A stretch of 64,000 nucleotides of DNA from WHUA01 sp963711215 (lineage in GTDB: Bacteria > Pseudomonadota > Alphaproteobacteria > UBA8366): the NCBI GenBank assembly GCA_963711215.1, contig CAVQDH010000004.1:62001-126000 (forward strand), given 5' to 3'. A model generated the notes under the pieces. It was given only the letters and a program-made list of their open reading frames with translations. It searched no databases and was not told the origin of the DNA. This document shows, one piece after another, positions 1 through 9,769 of the stretch. Made by a program: the position numbers and the translations under genes. Positions within the stretch are counted from its first letter, which is position 1, and each line of letters opens with the position of its first letter.

Positions 1-1
1 A

Positions 2-1138
2 CTCCCACTGGGTGGTGACGGCATCCGAATAGCCTTGTCGGACCTAGTCCTCCCGATATCCGTCGTCTATTTGGCATCGCGGCTCGTGCGGTCTCCGTGC
101 CGGCTGCGATGGCGGATGCCCGGCGTCACGTGGTGGCTGCTCGGCATTACCGTGGTCATGTCGATTTCGCTGCTCATCGGCCATGAACGGCTCGGCCAAT
201 GGTCGCGGTGGGCCCTATTTAATAAATGGGGCGGCTGGTTTGCGCTGGTTGCCTATTTCGTGGTCGGCGGCGCGCTCGTGCGACTTGGAGGGACAGAGCT
301 TCGCACGGCATTCCTCCGCATCTTTCTTGTCAGCGCCGTCATCGTTGCGCTCGTGAATTCGTTAGCCATGCCGTGGCTGCTCCTTCATTACACGCTGCCG
401 CTTGGCGTCCAATTTGATAGAGCGACCGGCGCAATGCAGAACGCCAACGCATATGGGTTCTTGCTGGTGGTTTCCGCGCTGCTCGTCATCGCAATCGAGA
501 GAGAGAACGCGCTCTATTTGCCCCCTCTGCTGACGGCTCTGTGGTTTACCTCGTCGCGGGGGGCCTGCTTGGCATTCATCATAGGCGTCTCGATTGAGTT
601 GGCTCTCTTGCCGCGGCGATTGGCGCCAGTTCTGAAAGCTTCCGCAATCGCATTGTTGGCCATCGCCGTCGTGACGGCGGTTTCCATAGCGATTGATCCG
701 CACCGAATGAGCGACATCCTATCCGGCGCCGTGCCCGTCGGGTTCTTGTCGGCTGAACGGCTCGATCCGGAAGCGGCGACCATCAGGGAGCGGGAAGCGC
801 AAAATAAGCACGCGGTCGCCATCTTTGCCCGTGCCCCGATTTTCGGGCAGGGGCTCGGCTATTTCATCGCGAAAACCGCAACGGCTTTGCACAACAGCTT
901 ACTTTGGCTGCTAATCGAGACGGGATTGGTCGGGGCGGCCCTGTTCACCGGCTTTCTGGCGCTGGCCGTTTACTATCTATACCTCGGTCGAGAGGACCCA
1001 TTCCTGCTGGCAATGGTGGCTGTCTCGGCGGCTTTTATGGCCATGTCGGTCACCGGCGAATTCCTTTACCAGCGCCATCTGTGGATCTTGCTCGGCATGG
1101 CGCTTGCCGTCCCTTCCACAACGCAGCGGCCAGCATGA
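2..1138 (+). CDS. O-antigen ligase/polymerase-like membrane protein (5' end cut off)
   Basis: The frame is open to the first bases of the window, so the gene starts upstream; the TTG at 35 is only the first in-window start codon. The product is a polytopic membrane protein of about 10 hydrophobic segments with a larger loop near residues 225-270, the layout of the Wzy/WaaL (O-antigen ligase, Wzy_C) family. Such proteins join or polymerise lipid-linked glycans at the periplasmic face of the inner membrane. Its stop overlaps the next start (ATGA at 1135-1138), so the two are probably co-translated. A second ligase-like gene follows at 2.2 kb, so this is a surface-polysaccharide locus. Ligase versus polymerase cannot be decided from sequence alone. 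Confidence 0.75.
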   Translation, partial: LPLGGDGIRIALSDLVLPISVVYLASRLVRSPCRLRWRMPGVTWWLLGITVVMSISLLIGHERLGQWSRWALFNKWGGWFALVAYFVVGGALVRLGGTELRTAFLRIFLVSAVIVALVNSLAMPWLLLHYTLPLGVQFDRATGAMQNANAYGFLLVVSALLVIAIERENALYLPPLLTALWFTSSRGACLAFIIGVSIELALLPRRLAPVLKASAIALLAIAVVTAVSIAIDPHRMSDILSGAVPVGFLSAERLDPEAATIREREAQNKHAVAIFARAPIFGQGLGYFIAKTATALHNSLLWLLIETGLVGAALFTGFLALAVYYLYLGREDPFLLAMVAVSAAFMAMSVTGEFLYQRHLWILLGMALAVPSTTQRPA

Positions 1139-2109
1139 CCAAACATGCGTTGCAGGTTGCCGTGACGCTGGCTCTCCTGGCCGTGCTGTTCTGGTATGTG
1201 GATGTGGGCCAAGTACTTGAATTCATAAAGCGGATGAACCTGAACTACGGCCTTCCGGCCGTGGTGCTCCTGTTGGTGCAAAATGATCTGACGACGCGGC
1301 GATGGTCGATCATGCTTCGCGCATTCGGCAACGTCCCGAACCATTTTCGGATGCTCCGCATTCAATACATGGCTCTGTTTGCCCAGCTTTTTCTCCCGTC
1401 CTCAGTGGGTGGGGCGGCGGTGCGGATTGGGATGCTCTTCAGATCCGGCGTCGCGCTCGGCATTGCCGTAAATTCTGTTGTGCTCGACCGTCTCGTGGCC
1501 GTGGGCGGGCTCTTCCTCTGCGCAGTGGCCTTTATGCCGACGGCCGCCGTCTCTCTTTCGCTGGGCGCATATCCCCGGAAGCTCATCGTTATGGGGTGTG
1601 TGGCTTTGGCTGGGATGCTCCTGCTTGGCGTTGTTGCGCTGAGGTATCGGCCGCTTACCTTTTGGCTGGGACTGCTGAACCATACGCCTTTGAGGCATAT
1701 GCTCGAGCCGTTGCGAAGGGCCGCGCCGAAGATCGTCAACCCGGGCACGCTGTTCGCGGCACTCACCTATTCACTGGCGGGTCAAATCGTTGCTATTTCG
1801 GCAATCTTCATGTTGGCCAAAGGCAGCGGGCTGAACGTTCACCTGTTCGATTGCATCCTCATCATGCCGCCGGTGATGCTGCTCTCGGCGCTCCCCATTT
1901 CGATCGCGGGCTGGGGCGTACGGGAAGGGGCGATGGTGGTCGCCTTCGGATTGCTCGGTGTTTCGCGCGAGGCGGCGTTGGTCCTGTCGCTGCAATTCGC
2001 CTTCTTGGGCTATGTCGCGGCCGCGCCCGGAGCGTTGGCGTGGTTCATGGAGGCAAACAGAGGAGCATTCAAAAAGTTGGCGAGCTGGAACGGCTCCAAA
2101 GGCAGCTAA
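1135..2109 (+). CDS. Flippase-like membrane protein (LPG synthase TM / UPF0104 family)
   Basis: I chose the ATG at 1135, which overlaps the upstream stop as ATGA; the open frame extends further upstream only inside the previous gene. The 324-residue product has about eight hydrophobic segments. Family-typical features are the start TKHALQVAVTLALLAVLFWY, the segment LFLPSSVGGAAVR and, near the C-terminus, PISIAGWGVREGAMV. This is the lysylphosphatidylglycerol-synthase transmembrane family, often found in polysaccharide and glycolipid loci with proposed flippase-like roles. No C-terminal synthetase domain is present, so it is not an MprF enzyme. The substrate is unknown; the context suggests a lipid-linked glycan. 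Confidence 0.8.
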   Translation: MTKHALQVAVTLALLAVLFWYVDVGQVLEFIKRMNLNYGLPAVVLLLVQNDLTTRRWSIMLRAFGNVPNHFRMLRIQYMALFAQLFLPSSVGGAAVRIGMLFRSGVALGIAVNSVVLDRLVAVGGLFLCAVAFMPTAAVSLSLGAYPRKLIVMGCVALAGMLLLGVVALRYRPLTFWLGLLNHTPLRHMLEPLRRAAPKIVNPGTLFAALTYSLAGQIVAISAIFMLAKGSGLNVHLFDCILIMPPVMLLSALPISIAGWGVREGAMVVAFGLLGVSREAALVLSLQFAFLGYVAAAPGALAWFMEANRGAFKKLASWNGSKGS

Positions 2110-2212
2110 GCATCTTGCGAGCCGCCCCGCGGACCAACAAGCTAATCGGGCCGTAAAAGTCCGACGGGGAGGCTATGCCGGCTGCCTGGCCGAGTTTCGC
2201 TTGCCAGCCGCG

Positions 2213-3471
2213 ATGAAAATACGCAGCTTACGCGCCATGCAACTCCAGTCTTTTCGAAATCCACTCAATTACACTGCCCTTCTCTTTCCCCTGATCGCGG
2301 TTCTCGGGAACAAGCTTCTGGTCGTCGTCATGCTGGGCATGACGCTGGCGGCTGCTTTCGCGGCATGGCCGTGGACGCTGAGGGTTTGGAGGCCGCTCCT
2401 CGTCGCGTTCGCGCTGCTTCTGCTTTGGAGCCTGATGTCGGCGCTATGGTCGATCAACCCGGGCTATAGCAATCGCGCATTTCGGCCGGCTTTGTGGGGG
2501 CGGTCGCCGCTGGGCTTCTGCTTTGCCATCTGATCTTGTCGCTCGGGGAATCCGGCCGCGCCGAGATCGCGCGATGGCTCGCGGCGGGCCTGCTGATCGC
2601 CAGCGCCCTGGTTTTTCTTCGCCATGGCTGGCTGTGGTCCGCAGCGAGGGAGGAGGCCCCCAAGCTGAATTTCTGGCTGTCGGTGCTTCCCTTCAGCGCG
2701 ATAGCGGCCCTGTCCGTATTCGTGCTGCTGGCGACCATGGATACGCGCCCTGTCTCGCGCTTGACCCTTGTGGCGATCGCCGCGGCGATCGGCGCGACGG
2801 TGCTTGACGGCAGCGGCACAAGCACCTTGGCGCTGATCATAGGCGCTGCTGTCTACGCAATGGCGCTTTGGCTCGGTCGGCGCTTCGTGCAGGTCCTCGC
2901 CTTGGCAGTCCCAATCCTTTTTTTAACGGGGCCGTTGACCTTGGAAGCGCTGCATCTTCCTTCGTGGATTGCGGCACGGGGCTGGACGGTAGGCGCCTCG
3001 ACCGCGCATCGTTTGATCATATGGCGCTACGCCACCGGCAAAATCAGCGAAAGGCCGATCCTCGGTTGGGGGTTGCAGACGGCGCGCTTCCTACCCGACC
3101 GGGAAAAGCGCGCGAATGACGACCCGCGCTACGCCGATATCATGGCTATCACTAATTTCTCACCGACGGCAAAGGTCGAGCTGCTGCCGCAGCATCCGCA
3201 TGATGCTACGCTTCATCTTCTGCTCGAGCTCGGGATCGTCGGCGACGTGCTTTATGCGACGATCTACGCCTTGTGCCTGCTGGCATTGCTCCGCGCGCCA
3301 TTGCCGCGCGCCGCGCTGGCGGGCGGCGCCGGCGTCGCTGCGGTAATTTTCGTGATCGCCGAATTGAGCTTCAGCGCGTGGCAGAGCTGGTGGCTCGCAA
3401 CCCAGTTTACGGCCGTCGCGCTGTATCTTGCCGTCGCATGCCGCGCGGGACCCTCGTCCGAGTCCTCCTGA
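2213..3471 (+). pseudogene. Second O-antigen ligase-like gene, interrupted by a frameshift near 2480
   Basis: The N-terminal part (MKIRSLRAMQLQSF from ATG 2213, or the ATG at 2237) reads to about 2480 and ends in WSINPGYSNRA. The continuation, SAGFVGAVAAGLLLCH and onward, lies in another frame and runs to the stop at 3469-3471. Restoring one base near the run at 2479-2482 gives one protein of about 420 residues with 10-12 hydrophobic segments. It includes a Wzy_C-like loop with a WGLQTARFLPDRE stretch and a conserved-looking QHPHDATLHLLLELG, the H-N/D-x-x-L-x-x-x-x-E-x-G pattern of WaaL-type ligases. I call it broken as given, but an assembly indel is at least as likely because several other genes here show the same thing. 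Confidence 0.7.
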
Positions 3472-3626
3472 CGGAAACGTTATCGCCCGTTAGTTGCGTG
3501 TCCCGGTCCTAGGTTGTATCGGAGCCTATGGCCCTTCCGGCTCGGCGTTCGCTCGCCATGCCGGGTCGACCCCGCCCCGGCGCGTCGCGCTGTTGTCGGG
3601 CCGGATGCCAATGATGGAGGTCCGTG

Positions 3627-4613
3627 ATGCTGAATCGATCCCGCCGGAATTGGGCGCTGCCGGAAAGCGCCGCGACGCCGGAATCCGTCTTCCAGAACCG
3701 CCGCCGGCTGCTCAAGGCCGCGGTCGCCGGGCCGATCCTCATGGCCGCGCCGGCAGCGCTGATCGGATGCGACAGCGAGGAGGACAAGGCGATTGCCGCC
3801 GCGCCCGACCCGACGGCGCATCTCTACCCGGTGAAGCGTAACGAGCGCTACAAAGTCGACCGCGCGATCACGGCGGAATCGGATGCGACGACCTACAACA
3901 ACTATTACGAGTTCGGATCGTCGAAGAACATTCACGGACGGACGCGGACGTTTCCGATCCGGCCCTGGACGGTGACCGTTGCCGGCATGGTCGAAAAGGA
4001 GTTCCAGATCGGTATCGACGACCTGTTGGCCAAGATGCCGCTGGAGGAGCGCGTCTACCGGCATCGTTGCGTCGAAGCCTGGTCGATGACGGTGCCGTGG
4101 AGCGGCTTCCCGATGCGGGCGCTGGTCGATCTGGCCCGCCCGCTCGCCGGCGCGAAATACGTCCGGATGACGAGCTTCGAGAACATCAAAGCGGCGATCG
4201 GGCAACGCGAGGATTGGTATCCGTGGCCTTATGTCGAGGGCCTGTCCATGCCGGAAGCGACGAACGAGCTCGCCTTCCTTGCGACCGGGCTTTACGGCAA
4301 GCCGATTCCGAAGCAGAACGGCGCGCCGCTGCGGCTCGCGGTGCCATGGAAATACGGCTTCAAATCGACCAAGGGAATCATCGCGTTCGAATTCACCAAC
4401 ATCCAGCCGGTCAGCTTCTGGGAGCGGATCCAGGCGCAGGAATATGGCTTCTGGGCCAACGTCAACCCGAAGGTGCCGCATCCGCGCTGGAGCCAGGCGA
4501 GCGAACGGGTCCTCGGCAGCGGCGAGCGCGTCCCGACGCAGCTGTTCAACGGTTACGCCGAATTCGTGGCCGACCTGTACAAGAACATGAGCAGCGAACG
4601 GCTGTACATGTAG
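3627..4613 (+). CDS. msrP: Protein-methionine-sulfoxide reductase catalytic subunit MsrP (YedY-like)
   Basis: This molybdopterin enzyme reduces methionine sulfoxide in periplasmic proteins. I chose ATG 3627 because a GGAGG lies six bases upstream; the GTG at 3624 is too close to it. The N-terminus has a twin-arginine stretch (NRRRLLKAAV) followed by a hydrophobic core and LIGC, a good lipobox, so the mature protein may be a Tat-exported lipoprotein. The oxidoreductase molybdopterin-binding domain covers about residues 80-290. The presumed molybdenum-ligating cysteine is in YRHRCVEAWSM. The 328-residue length is normal for the family. The usual partner msrQ (membrane haem subunit) is not adjacent: the next gene is a glycosyltransferase. 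Confidence 0.9.
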   Translation: MLNRSRRNWALPESAATPESVFQNRRRLLKAAVAGPILMAAPAALIGCDSEEDKAIAAAPDPTAHLYPVKRNERYKVDRAITAESDATTYNNYYEFGSSKNIHGRTRTFPIRPWTVTVAGMVEKEFQIGIDDLLAKMPLEERVYRHRCVEAWSMTVPWSGFPMRALVDLARPLAGAKYVRMTSFENIKAAIGQREDWYPWPYVEGLSMPEATNELAFLATGLYGKPIPKQNGAPLRLAVPWKYGFKSTKGIIAFEFTNIQPVSFWERIQAQEYGFWANVNPKVPHPRWSQASERVLGSGERVPTQLFNGYAEFVADLYKNMSSERLYM

Positions 4614-4825
4614 CTCGGCGGCGCGGCTGGCGGTGCGAAAAAACGGCGCCGCCCGTCGATTGGGACTTTACAAGCAGGGCGTTCGGCTGATTCCTATGCG
4701 CCGGTGATCCCACGTTCAATTCCGCGGTGCGGCGCGGCCGGCAATGGCCGCCCACCGCAAACCGGCAAAGCTCTGATCCGCGTGCAGCCAGGACAATCAG
4801 GCAACTTTCCGTCGAGGCATGCTGC

Positions 4826-6010
4826 ATGATCGCGGCGCTGCATGACGCCGTAACCGGGCGCCGCGGGTTTCCCCTTTTCCTGACCTTGGTCATCGTCGCC
4901 TATTGGCTGTTGCGCGTCGTGTATCCGGATACGCCGTCGAATGACGACGTGAAGGAACAGCTCTGGATGGTCGTCGACTGGCGGCTCGGCTACGGCAGCG
5001 GCGCGAACCCGCCGCTCTTTACCTGGCTCGTCAAGATCGTCGACGGCGCCGTGGGAGCGGTGGTCCCCTCGGTGGAGATCATTCGCTTCGTCCTGCTCTG
5101 GCTGTTCTGTTACCTGAGCGCCCACGTGATCCGCATGGTGACGGGCGACAGCCGTCTTTCGGCGCTTGCCGGGCTCGCGCCGCTTGCCGTCTATGCGGTC
5201 GGGTGGGAGGCGATCTTCCGGCATTCCAACACGATGCTGCTGTTCGTCAGCATCCCGCTCACCCTTGCCGCCTTGCTGCGTCTCGACCGCCGCGATGATT
5301 GGGGCAGCTATCTGATCTTTGCCGCGGTGACGGCGTTCGGTTTCTACAGCAAGTACAATTATGCGATCGTCTGGGGTGGATTTCTGGCCGCCGCGCTGAT
5401 GGATGCCAGGCTGCGCGCGCGGCTGCTGGACCGGCGCATGATCGTGGCGCTGCTGGCCGTCCTCGTGCTGCTCGCGCCGCTTCTCCATTGGATCGCCGGG
5501 CATCTTGGCGGCATGCTCGCCCATGGCCGGCTGCGTCTCGACCTCCAGCCGACCTATCGGGCGGTGCCCGTGCCCGTTTCTGCGCTGGCCGATCTGGCGG
5601 TGCAGTCCGCGGGGCTGGTCGCGCCTTTGTTCGTGGTCCTGCTCGTGCTCTGTCCGCGGGCCTTCTGGCGGGTAAGCGATGCGGGTGACGTCGAACGGGC
5701 GCGCTGGCGCCGGCTCCTCACACGCTATCTGCTCATCGTTCTGACGCTTCTGGTCGCCGGCATCTTTGTCCTGGGCATGCGGCGCTTTCAGCTCCGCTAT
5801 GTATACGTGCTGCTGCCGATTCTGCCATGGGCATTTCTGCGCTTGGCGGCGGCCGGGTTCGGCGGCGTGCGCCGGCAGCAGCTTGCCGCGGCGCTGGTCG
5901 TCGTGATCCTGCTGGCGATGGCTATTGCGACCTTGCGCTGCGTCACCTATTCCGCGCGAAAAGCGGCGGGCGCCGCCCTATCGCCGGCCGTCCACCGCCT
6001 CGCAAGTTAA
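4826..6010 (+). CDS. Glycosyltransferase family 39-like membrane protein (ArnT/PMT type)
   Basis: A 394-residue polytopic protein with about nine hydrophobic segments. After the first membrane segment it has YPDTPSNDDVKEQ, an acidic first periplasmic loop of the GT-C fold, followed by NPPLFTWLVK, which fits the PP-xx-Y/F-x-W pattern of ArnT-like enzymes that use polyprenyl-phosphate sugars. ATG 4826 is preferred because residues upstream of it (from 4727) are unlike a membrane protein and biased in composition. The acceptor could be lipid A, another glycolipid or a protein; nothing adjacent decides it. It probably belongs functionally with the polysaccharide genes at 1-3.5 kb. Confidence 0.75.
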   Translation: MIAALHDAVTGRRGFPLFLTLVIVAYWLLRVVYPDTPSNDDVKEQLWMVVDWRLGYGSGANPPLFTWLVKIVDGAVGAVVPSVEIIRFVLLWLFCYLSAHVIRMVTGDSRLSALAGLAPLAVYAVGWEAIFRHSNTMLLFVSIPLTLAALLRLDRRDDWGSYLIFAAVTAFGFYSKYNYAIVWGGFLAAALMDARLRARLLDRRMIVALLAVLVLLAPLLHWIAGHLGGMLAHGRLRLDLQPTYRAVPVPVSALADLAVQSAGLVAPLFVVLLVLCPRAFWRVSDAGDVERARWRRLLTRYLLIVLTLLVAGIFVLGMRRFQLRYVYVLLPILPWAFLRLAAAGFGGVRRQQLAAALVVVILLAMAIATLRCVTYSARKAAGAALSPAVHRLAS

Positions 6011-6093
6011 CCAAGTGTTAACGCCCAGCGCGGATGCTTGCACGCCGTCCCGCCTTTGGCGGGCGGAAGAACGGTTTCCCGGGGTCTTACGGT

Positions 6094-6408
6094 ATGACGA
6101 TAGATACCGACATGATTATCCTGCTCGTGATAATGGCGGTGCTGGTCGCGGCCTGCATTGCCGTCTTCGCCGGCTATCTCCGGGCCATGCGTCGCGCGAG
6201 CTCCGAAAGCCGGCGTCGCCTGATCGCCCGGTCCGCCATCATCACCTGGGCGACGCTCGCCATCCTGACGCCGGCGATCATGCTGTCCGCATTGGGCGTC
6301 CTGCCGCGCTGGGTGCCCGGTATCGGGCTTATTATCGCCACTGTCGTCGGCGTCCTGTCCGCCCGCCACGCGCGGCGCAGCACGATGCGGTCCCAGAGCT
6401 TGAGCTGA
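6094..6408 (+). CDS. Small membrane protein of unknown function
   Basis: From ATG 6094 the 104-residue product starts MTIDTDMIILLVIMAVLVAA and has three hydrophobic segments (about residues 7-28, 45-65, 73-90) separated by Arg-rich cytoplasmic stretches (RAMRRASSESRRR, ARHARRSTMR). I do not recognise a named family. An upstream start at 6034 would add Arg/Gly-rich residues and is less likely. It ends 30 bp from the convergent stop of the exporter gene at 6439. Confidence 0.6.
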   Translation: MTIDTDMIILLVIMAVLVAACIAVFAGYLRAMRRASSESRRRLIARSAIITWATLAILTPAIMLSALGVLPRWVPGIGLIIATVVGVLSARHARRSTMRSQSLS

Positions 6409-6438
6409 CCCCGGGCGGCCCCTCGGGCGCCCGATCCC

Positions 6439-7962
6439 TCATTTCCGTCCCGGAACCCGCACGAAGATTACGAACGGCAGCACCGCCAGGCTGAGCACGG
6501 TGTAGGCGGTGAAGGCGTTGATATAGCCGATCATGGAAGCCTGACGCCCGACTTCACGGCCGAGGGACGCGATGCCGGACACGCTTTCGAGGCCCCATGG
6601 GCCGGCCCAGGTCGGGTCGATGAGCAGGTTGTTGAATTCGGAAACGAACTCGGTCAAGCGCGCGTAGTTCTCCTGGCCGGTATGCAGCACGACCGCGACG
6701 CTGATCGAGATGAAGGCGCTGCTGCCGATGTAACGCATGAGATGGAAGACGGCGGTCGCTTCGTTCAGATGCTCGCGCGCCAGCGTCGCAAAGGTCGCCA
6801 CCACGAGCGGAACCCAGATCATGCCGACCGCGAATCCTTGCATGGCGCTGGTCACGGCGACGTCGAAAGACGACAGGTCCATGTTGAAGCCCATCATCAT
6901 CCAGCCGGAAAGCGCCTGAATGAGAAACCCGGCCGACATGCCGATACGCGGGTCGAGCTTGTTGACCCAGATCGAGGCGAAGAACCCGAGGAATGCCCCG
7001 AAGCCGCGATAACCGAGCAGAAAGCCGATCGTGTCGTCGGGATAGCCGGCAAGATTCTGCATCAGCGGCGGCAGCAAGGCCATCGGCGTGAAATTCATCA
7101 TGCCGAAGATCAGCACGAGCATCAGGCCGATAGCGTAATTTCTGTCGAGCAGCAGGCGTGGATTGAGGAAGGGACGGCGCGCGGTCAGGCTGTGCACGAT
7201 GAACACATAGAAAGCCGCGAAGGCGAGCCCGGCCTCGATGATGATCTCATAGGAACCGAACCAGTCGAGCCGCTCGCCGCGATCGAGCATGAGCTGAAAG
7301 CTGAGGATCGCCAGCGAGAGCGTAACGAAGCCGGTCCAATCCAGCGGTCGCGGCGGCGCGCGCCGATCGTCTCTAATGAAGAGCCAGGTGCCGACGACCG
7401 CCAGTGATCCGACGATGCCGACGGCGACGAAGGCCCAGCGCCAGTTGTAGGCTTCCGCCAGATGCCCGCCGACGATGGGCCCGATCATCGGCCCGACGAC
7501 GACGCCGACCCCGTAGATCGAATTGACCGTGCCATGCTGCTCGCGCGGGAAGGTGTCCAGCACGATCGCGTTCGACAGCGGATTCAAGGGCGCGCCGAAC
7601 ACGCCCTGGATCATACGGTAGATCACCAGCACTTCGAGGCTGTTGGCGGTGCCGCACAGGATCGTCGTGACGACGAAGCCGAAGGTGCTCCAGACCATCA
7701 CGTTGCGGCGGCCGAAGCGATTGGCGAACCAGCCCGTCATCGGCGTCATGACCGCGATCGCGATGATGTTGAAGGTGATGACCCAGGCCACCTGGTCCTG
7801 CGTCGCCGACAGCGAGCCCTGCAGTTGCGGCATGATGACGCTCGTCACCAGCAGCATCATGCCGACCAGCATGGTCGTCATCGTGGCCGTGGCGAGGATC
7901 ATCGCGCGCTCGAAGAACGTCGTGCTGGCCGTCTCGGGGGCGGTCTCGGTCGTGGCGGGCAT
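6439..7962 (-). CDS. DHA2-family MFS multidrug efflux transporter (EmrB/QacA type)
   Basis: A 507-residue inner-membrane drug:proton antiporter with about 14 membrane segments, the normal number and length for the DHA2 family. Visible hallmarks are the loop motif GWFANRFGRRNVM after helix 2, MIQGVFGAPLNPLSNAI in helix 4 and the antiporter motif GVGVVVGPMIGPIVGG in helix 5. The usual EmrA-like membrane-fusion partner is not adjacent, so it either works alone or uses a distant partner. It is divergent from the dioxygenase at 8146, with about 180 bp for shared regulation. Substrate unknown. Confidence 0.9.
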   Translation of the reverse strand: MPATTETAPETASTTFFERAMILATATMTTMLVGMMLLVTSVIMPQLQGSLSATQDQVAWVITFNIIAIAVMTPMTGWFANRFGRRNVMVWSTFGFVVTTILCGTANSLEVLVIYRMIQGVFGAPLNPLSNAIVLDTFPREQHGTVNSIYGVGVVVGPMIGPIVGGHLAEAYNWRWAFVAVGIVGSLAVVGTWLFIRDDRRAPPRPLDWTGFVTLSLAILSFQLMLDRGERLDWFGSYEIIIEAGLAFAAFYVFIVHSLTARRPFLNPRLLLDRNYAIGLMLVLIFGMMNFTPMALLPPLMQNLAGYPDDTIGFLLGYRGFGAFLGFFASIWVNKLDPRIGMSAGFLIQALSGWMMMGFNMDLSSFDVAVTSAMQGFAVGMIWVPLVVATFATLAREHLNEATAVFHLMRYIGSSAFISISVAVVLHTGQENYARLTEFVSEFNNLLIDPTWAGPWGLESVSGIASLGREVGRQASMIGYINAFTAYTVLSLAVLPFVIFVRVPGRK

Positions 7963-8145
7963 ACGGGCGTGGGCTGTGTTCGTTCGGTTACGGAAGGGAC
8001 GGACCTGCGTCTGACCCTACTCCGATGGGCTCGACCTGCCAAACGGCGCCCCAACCGCCGGTGGTGGCCGGTTTTCAGTCAGGGCGGCGTATCGCCTATG
8101 ATCGGGCTATCGCGATTCGGGCGGCAGGCAAGTAAGGAGCGTTCG

Positions 8146-8988
8146 ATGCCGATAACCGTTACGCCGTTACAGGACGGCTTCGTTGCCGAGATCGGCGGCG
8201 CGGACTCGTCCCGGGTGCTCGGCGATGGCGACTTCGTGCTGATCAAGCAGGCTTTGCTCGATCACAAGGTTATCGCGATCTCGGATTTGCAGGAGAGCTT
8301 TCCCTGGCTGCTCGGCCTGTGCCGGCGGTTCGGGCCCTTGGTGCCGCACCTTCTCGACCAGTATCACCACCCGGAAACGCCCGAGTGCTCGATCATCCGC
8401 GCCAATGCCGGCGACGCGACGTCACGCCGCACCGAGCGCCCGGCCGGGGCCTATTGGCATTCCGACCTGTCCTACGACGCCAACCCGTCGGACGCGACCT
8501 TCCTCTATTCCGTGCAGGTTCCGTCCAAGGGCGGCGACACGCTGTTCGCCGATATGGTGCGCGCCTATGAAACCCTGCCGGCGGCGACCAAGCGGCGGAT
8601 CGACGGGCGTGTCGCGCTGCATCGCTACGGATGGAATGGCGGGGCGGCGGTGACGTCGCTGAACGCGGCGCAGCAGGCGGCGCATCCCGATGTCCGGCAT
8701 CCGGTGGTCCGCACGCATGCGGAGACCGGCCGCAAGGCGTTGTTTGTCGATCCCGGCTCGACCGTCGCGATCCTGGGCATGGAACCGGCGGAGAGCGACG
8801 CGTTGCTCGGCGAGCTTTACGCGCACGCCCTGCAGCCGCGCTTCCAATACCGCCACAAATGGCGCAAGGGTCAGCTTGTCGGCATGGACAACCGCGCCTG
8901 CCTGCATTGCGCCAGCGCCGACTACGACGAGCCGCGCACGCTTTACCGCTTCATCGTCGGCTGCACGGAACGGATGAAGGCGGCGTAG
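8146..8988 (+). CDS. TauD/TfdA-family Fe(II)/2-oxoglutarate dioxygenase
   Basis: The start ATG 8146 has AAGGAG at 8134-8139. The open frame runs much further upstream, but that part is antisense to the transporter gene. The 280-residue product has the iron-binding facial triad: HSD in AYWHSDLSYD (about residues 105-107) and a distal His in NRACLHCA, followed by the Arg of TLYRFIVG that usually holds 2-oxoglutarate. Conserved text such as QVPSKGGDTLFADM confirms the family. Members hydroxylate sulfonates, aryloxyalkanoates, carnitine precursors and many other acids; the substrate here is not predictable. No transport genes for taurine or alkanesulfonate are nearby. Confidence 0.88.
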   Translation: MPITVTPLQDGFVAEIGGADSSRVLGDGDFVLIKQALLDHKVIAISDLQESFPWLLGLCRRFGPLVPHLLDQYHHPETPECSIIRANAGDATSRRTERPAGAYWHSDLSYDANPSDATFLYSVQVPSKGGDTLFADMVRAYETLPAATKRRIDGRVALHRYGWNGGAAVTSLNAAQQAAHPDVRHPVVRTHAETGRKALFVDPGSTVAILGMEPAESDALLGELYAHALQPRFQYRHKWRKGQLVGMDNRACLHCASADYDEPRTLYRFIVGCTERMKAA

Positions 8989-9009
8989 ACCGCTGGCGGA
9001 CTGACGCGA

Positions 9010-9705
9010 TCAACCCAGCCCGAGCCGCGCCGCCGCGCGCTGCACGATGGCCAGACGCTCTTTCTGCCGCGCGGCGCTGTGTTCCGTCACCTCCTCGACC
9101 AGGGCCGGATCGGCGCTGCGGGGGGATCCGGCGTCGAACGGCGGCGCGGGATCGTATTCGATCGCGAGCTGGATCTCCTCGGCGATGCGCTTGCCGAACT
9201 CGCGGCCCACGATCGAGAGCGCGAAATCGATGCCGGCCGTGACGCCGCCGCCCGTGATGGTATTGCCGTCCGCGACGATCCGTTCGGCCACCGGCTCCGC
9301 GCCGAAGGATTTCAGCATCGCGCGCGACATCCAGTGGCTGGTCGCCCGCTTGCCCTTGAGCAGGCCGGCCGCGCCCAGCACCAGCGAGCCGGTGCAAACG
9401 GACGTCACGTATTTGGCGGCGCTGGCCTTGCGGCGCAGGAAATCGAGCACCGCGTCGTCCTCCATGAGCTCGGCGACCCCCGGCCCGCCCGGCACGCAGA
9501 TCACGTCCAGCGCCGGGCAGTCGGCCATCGTCGTCGTCGGCAGCAGGCCGAGGCCGCTGTCCGCCCGGATCGGGTCGAGCGTTTTCCAGATCAGGTGGAC
9601 GCTGCCGCCCGGCACGCGCTTGAAGACCTCGTAAGGGCCCGTCAGGTCGAGCTGGGTGAGGCGCGGAAACAGCAGCAAGCCGATGGAGAAGCCTTGGCCG
9701 GTCAT
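9010..9705 (-). CDS. DJ-1/PfpI-family protein, isonitrile hydratase-like
   Basis: A 231-residue cytosolic protein of the DJ-1/ThiJ/PfpI superfamily. The nucleophile elbow is in VTSVCTGSLVLGAAG (Cys near residue 103), with the upstream acidic partner in FPRLTQLDLTGPYEVF. These match the isonitrile hydratase (InhA) and AraC-sensor branch in length and text. I chose ATG 9705 (MTGQGF) rather than the longer frame to 9837, whose extra residues overlap the divergent regulator. It faces a GlxA-like regulator with a DJ-1 domain of its own across a 64-bp gap, so the regulator may control this gene. Enzymatic function is inferred from family only. Confidence 0.82.
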   Translation of the reverse strand: MTGQGFSIGLLLFPRLTQLDLTGPYEVFKRVPGGSVHLIWKTLDPIRADSGLGLLPTTTMADCPALDVICVPGGPGVAELMEDDAVLDFLRRKASAAKYVTSVCTGSLVLGAAGLLKGKRATSHWMSRAMLKSFGAEPVAERIVADGNTITGGGVTAGIDFALSIVGREFGKRIAEEIQLAIEYDPAPPFDAGSPRSADPALVEEVTEHSAARQKERLAIVQRAAARLGLG

Positions 9706-9769
9706 GATGAAACCTCGGTTACCTAAGTTTAAGCATTGATCTGAACAGAAGGGCACTGTAAAGAAAAGC

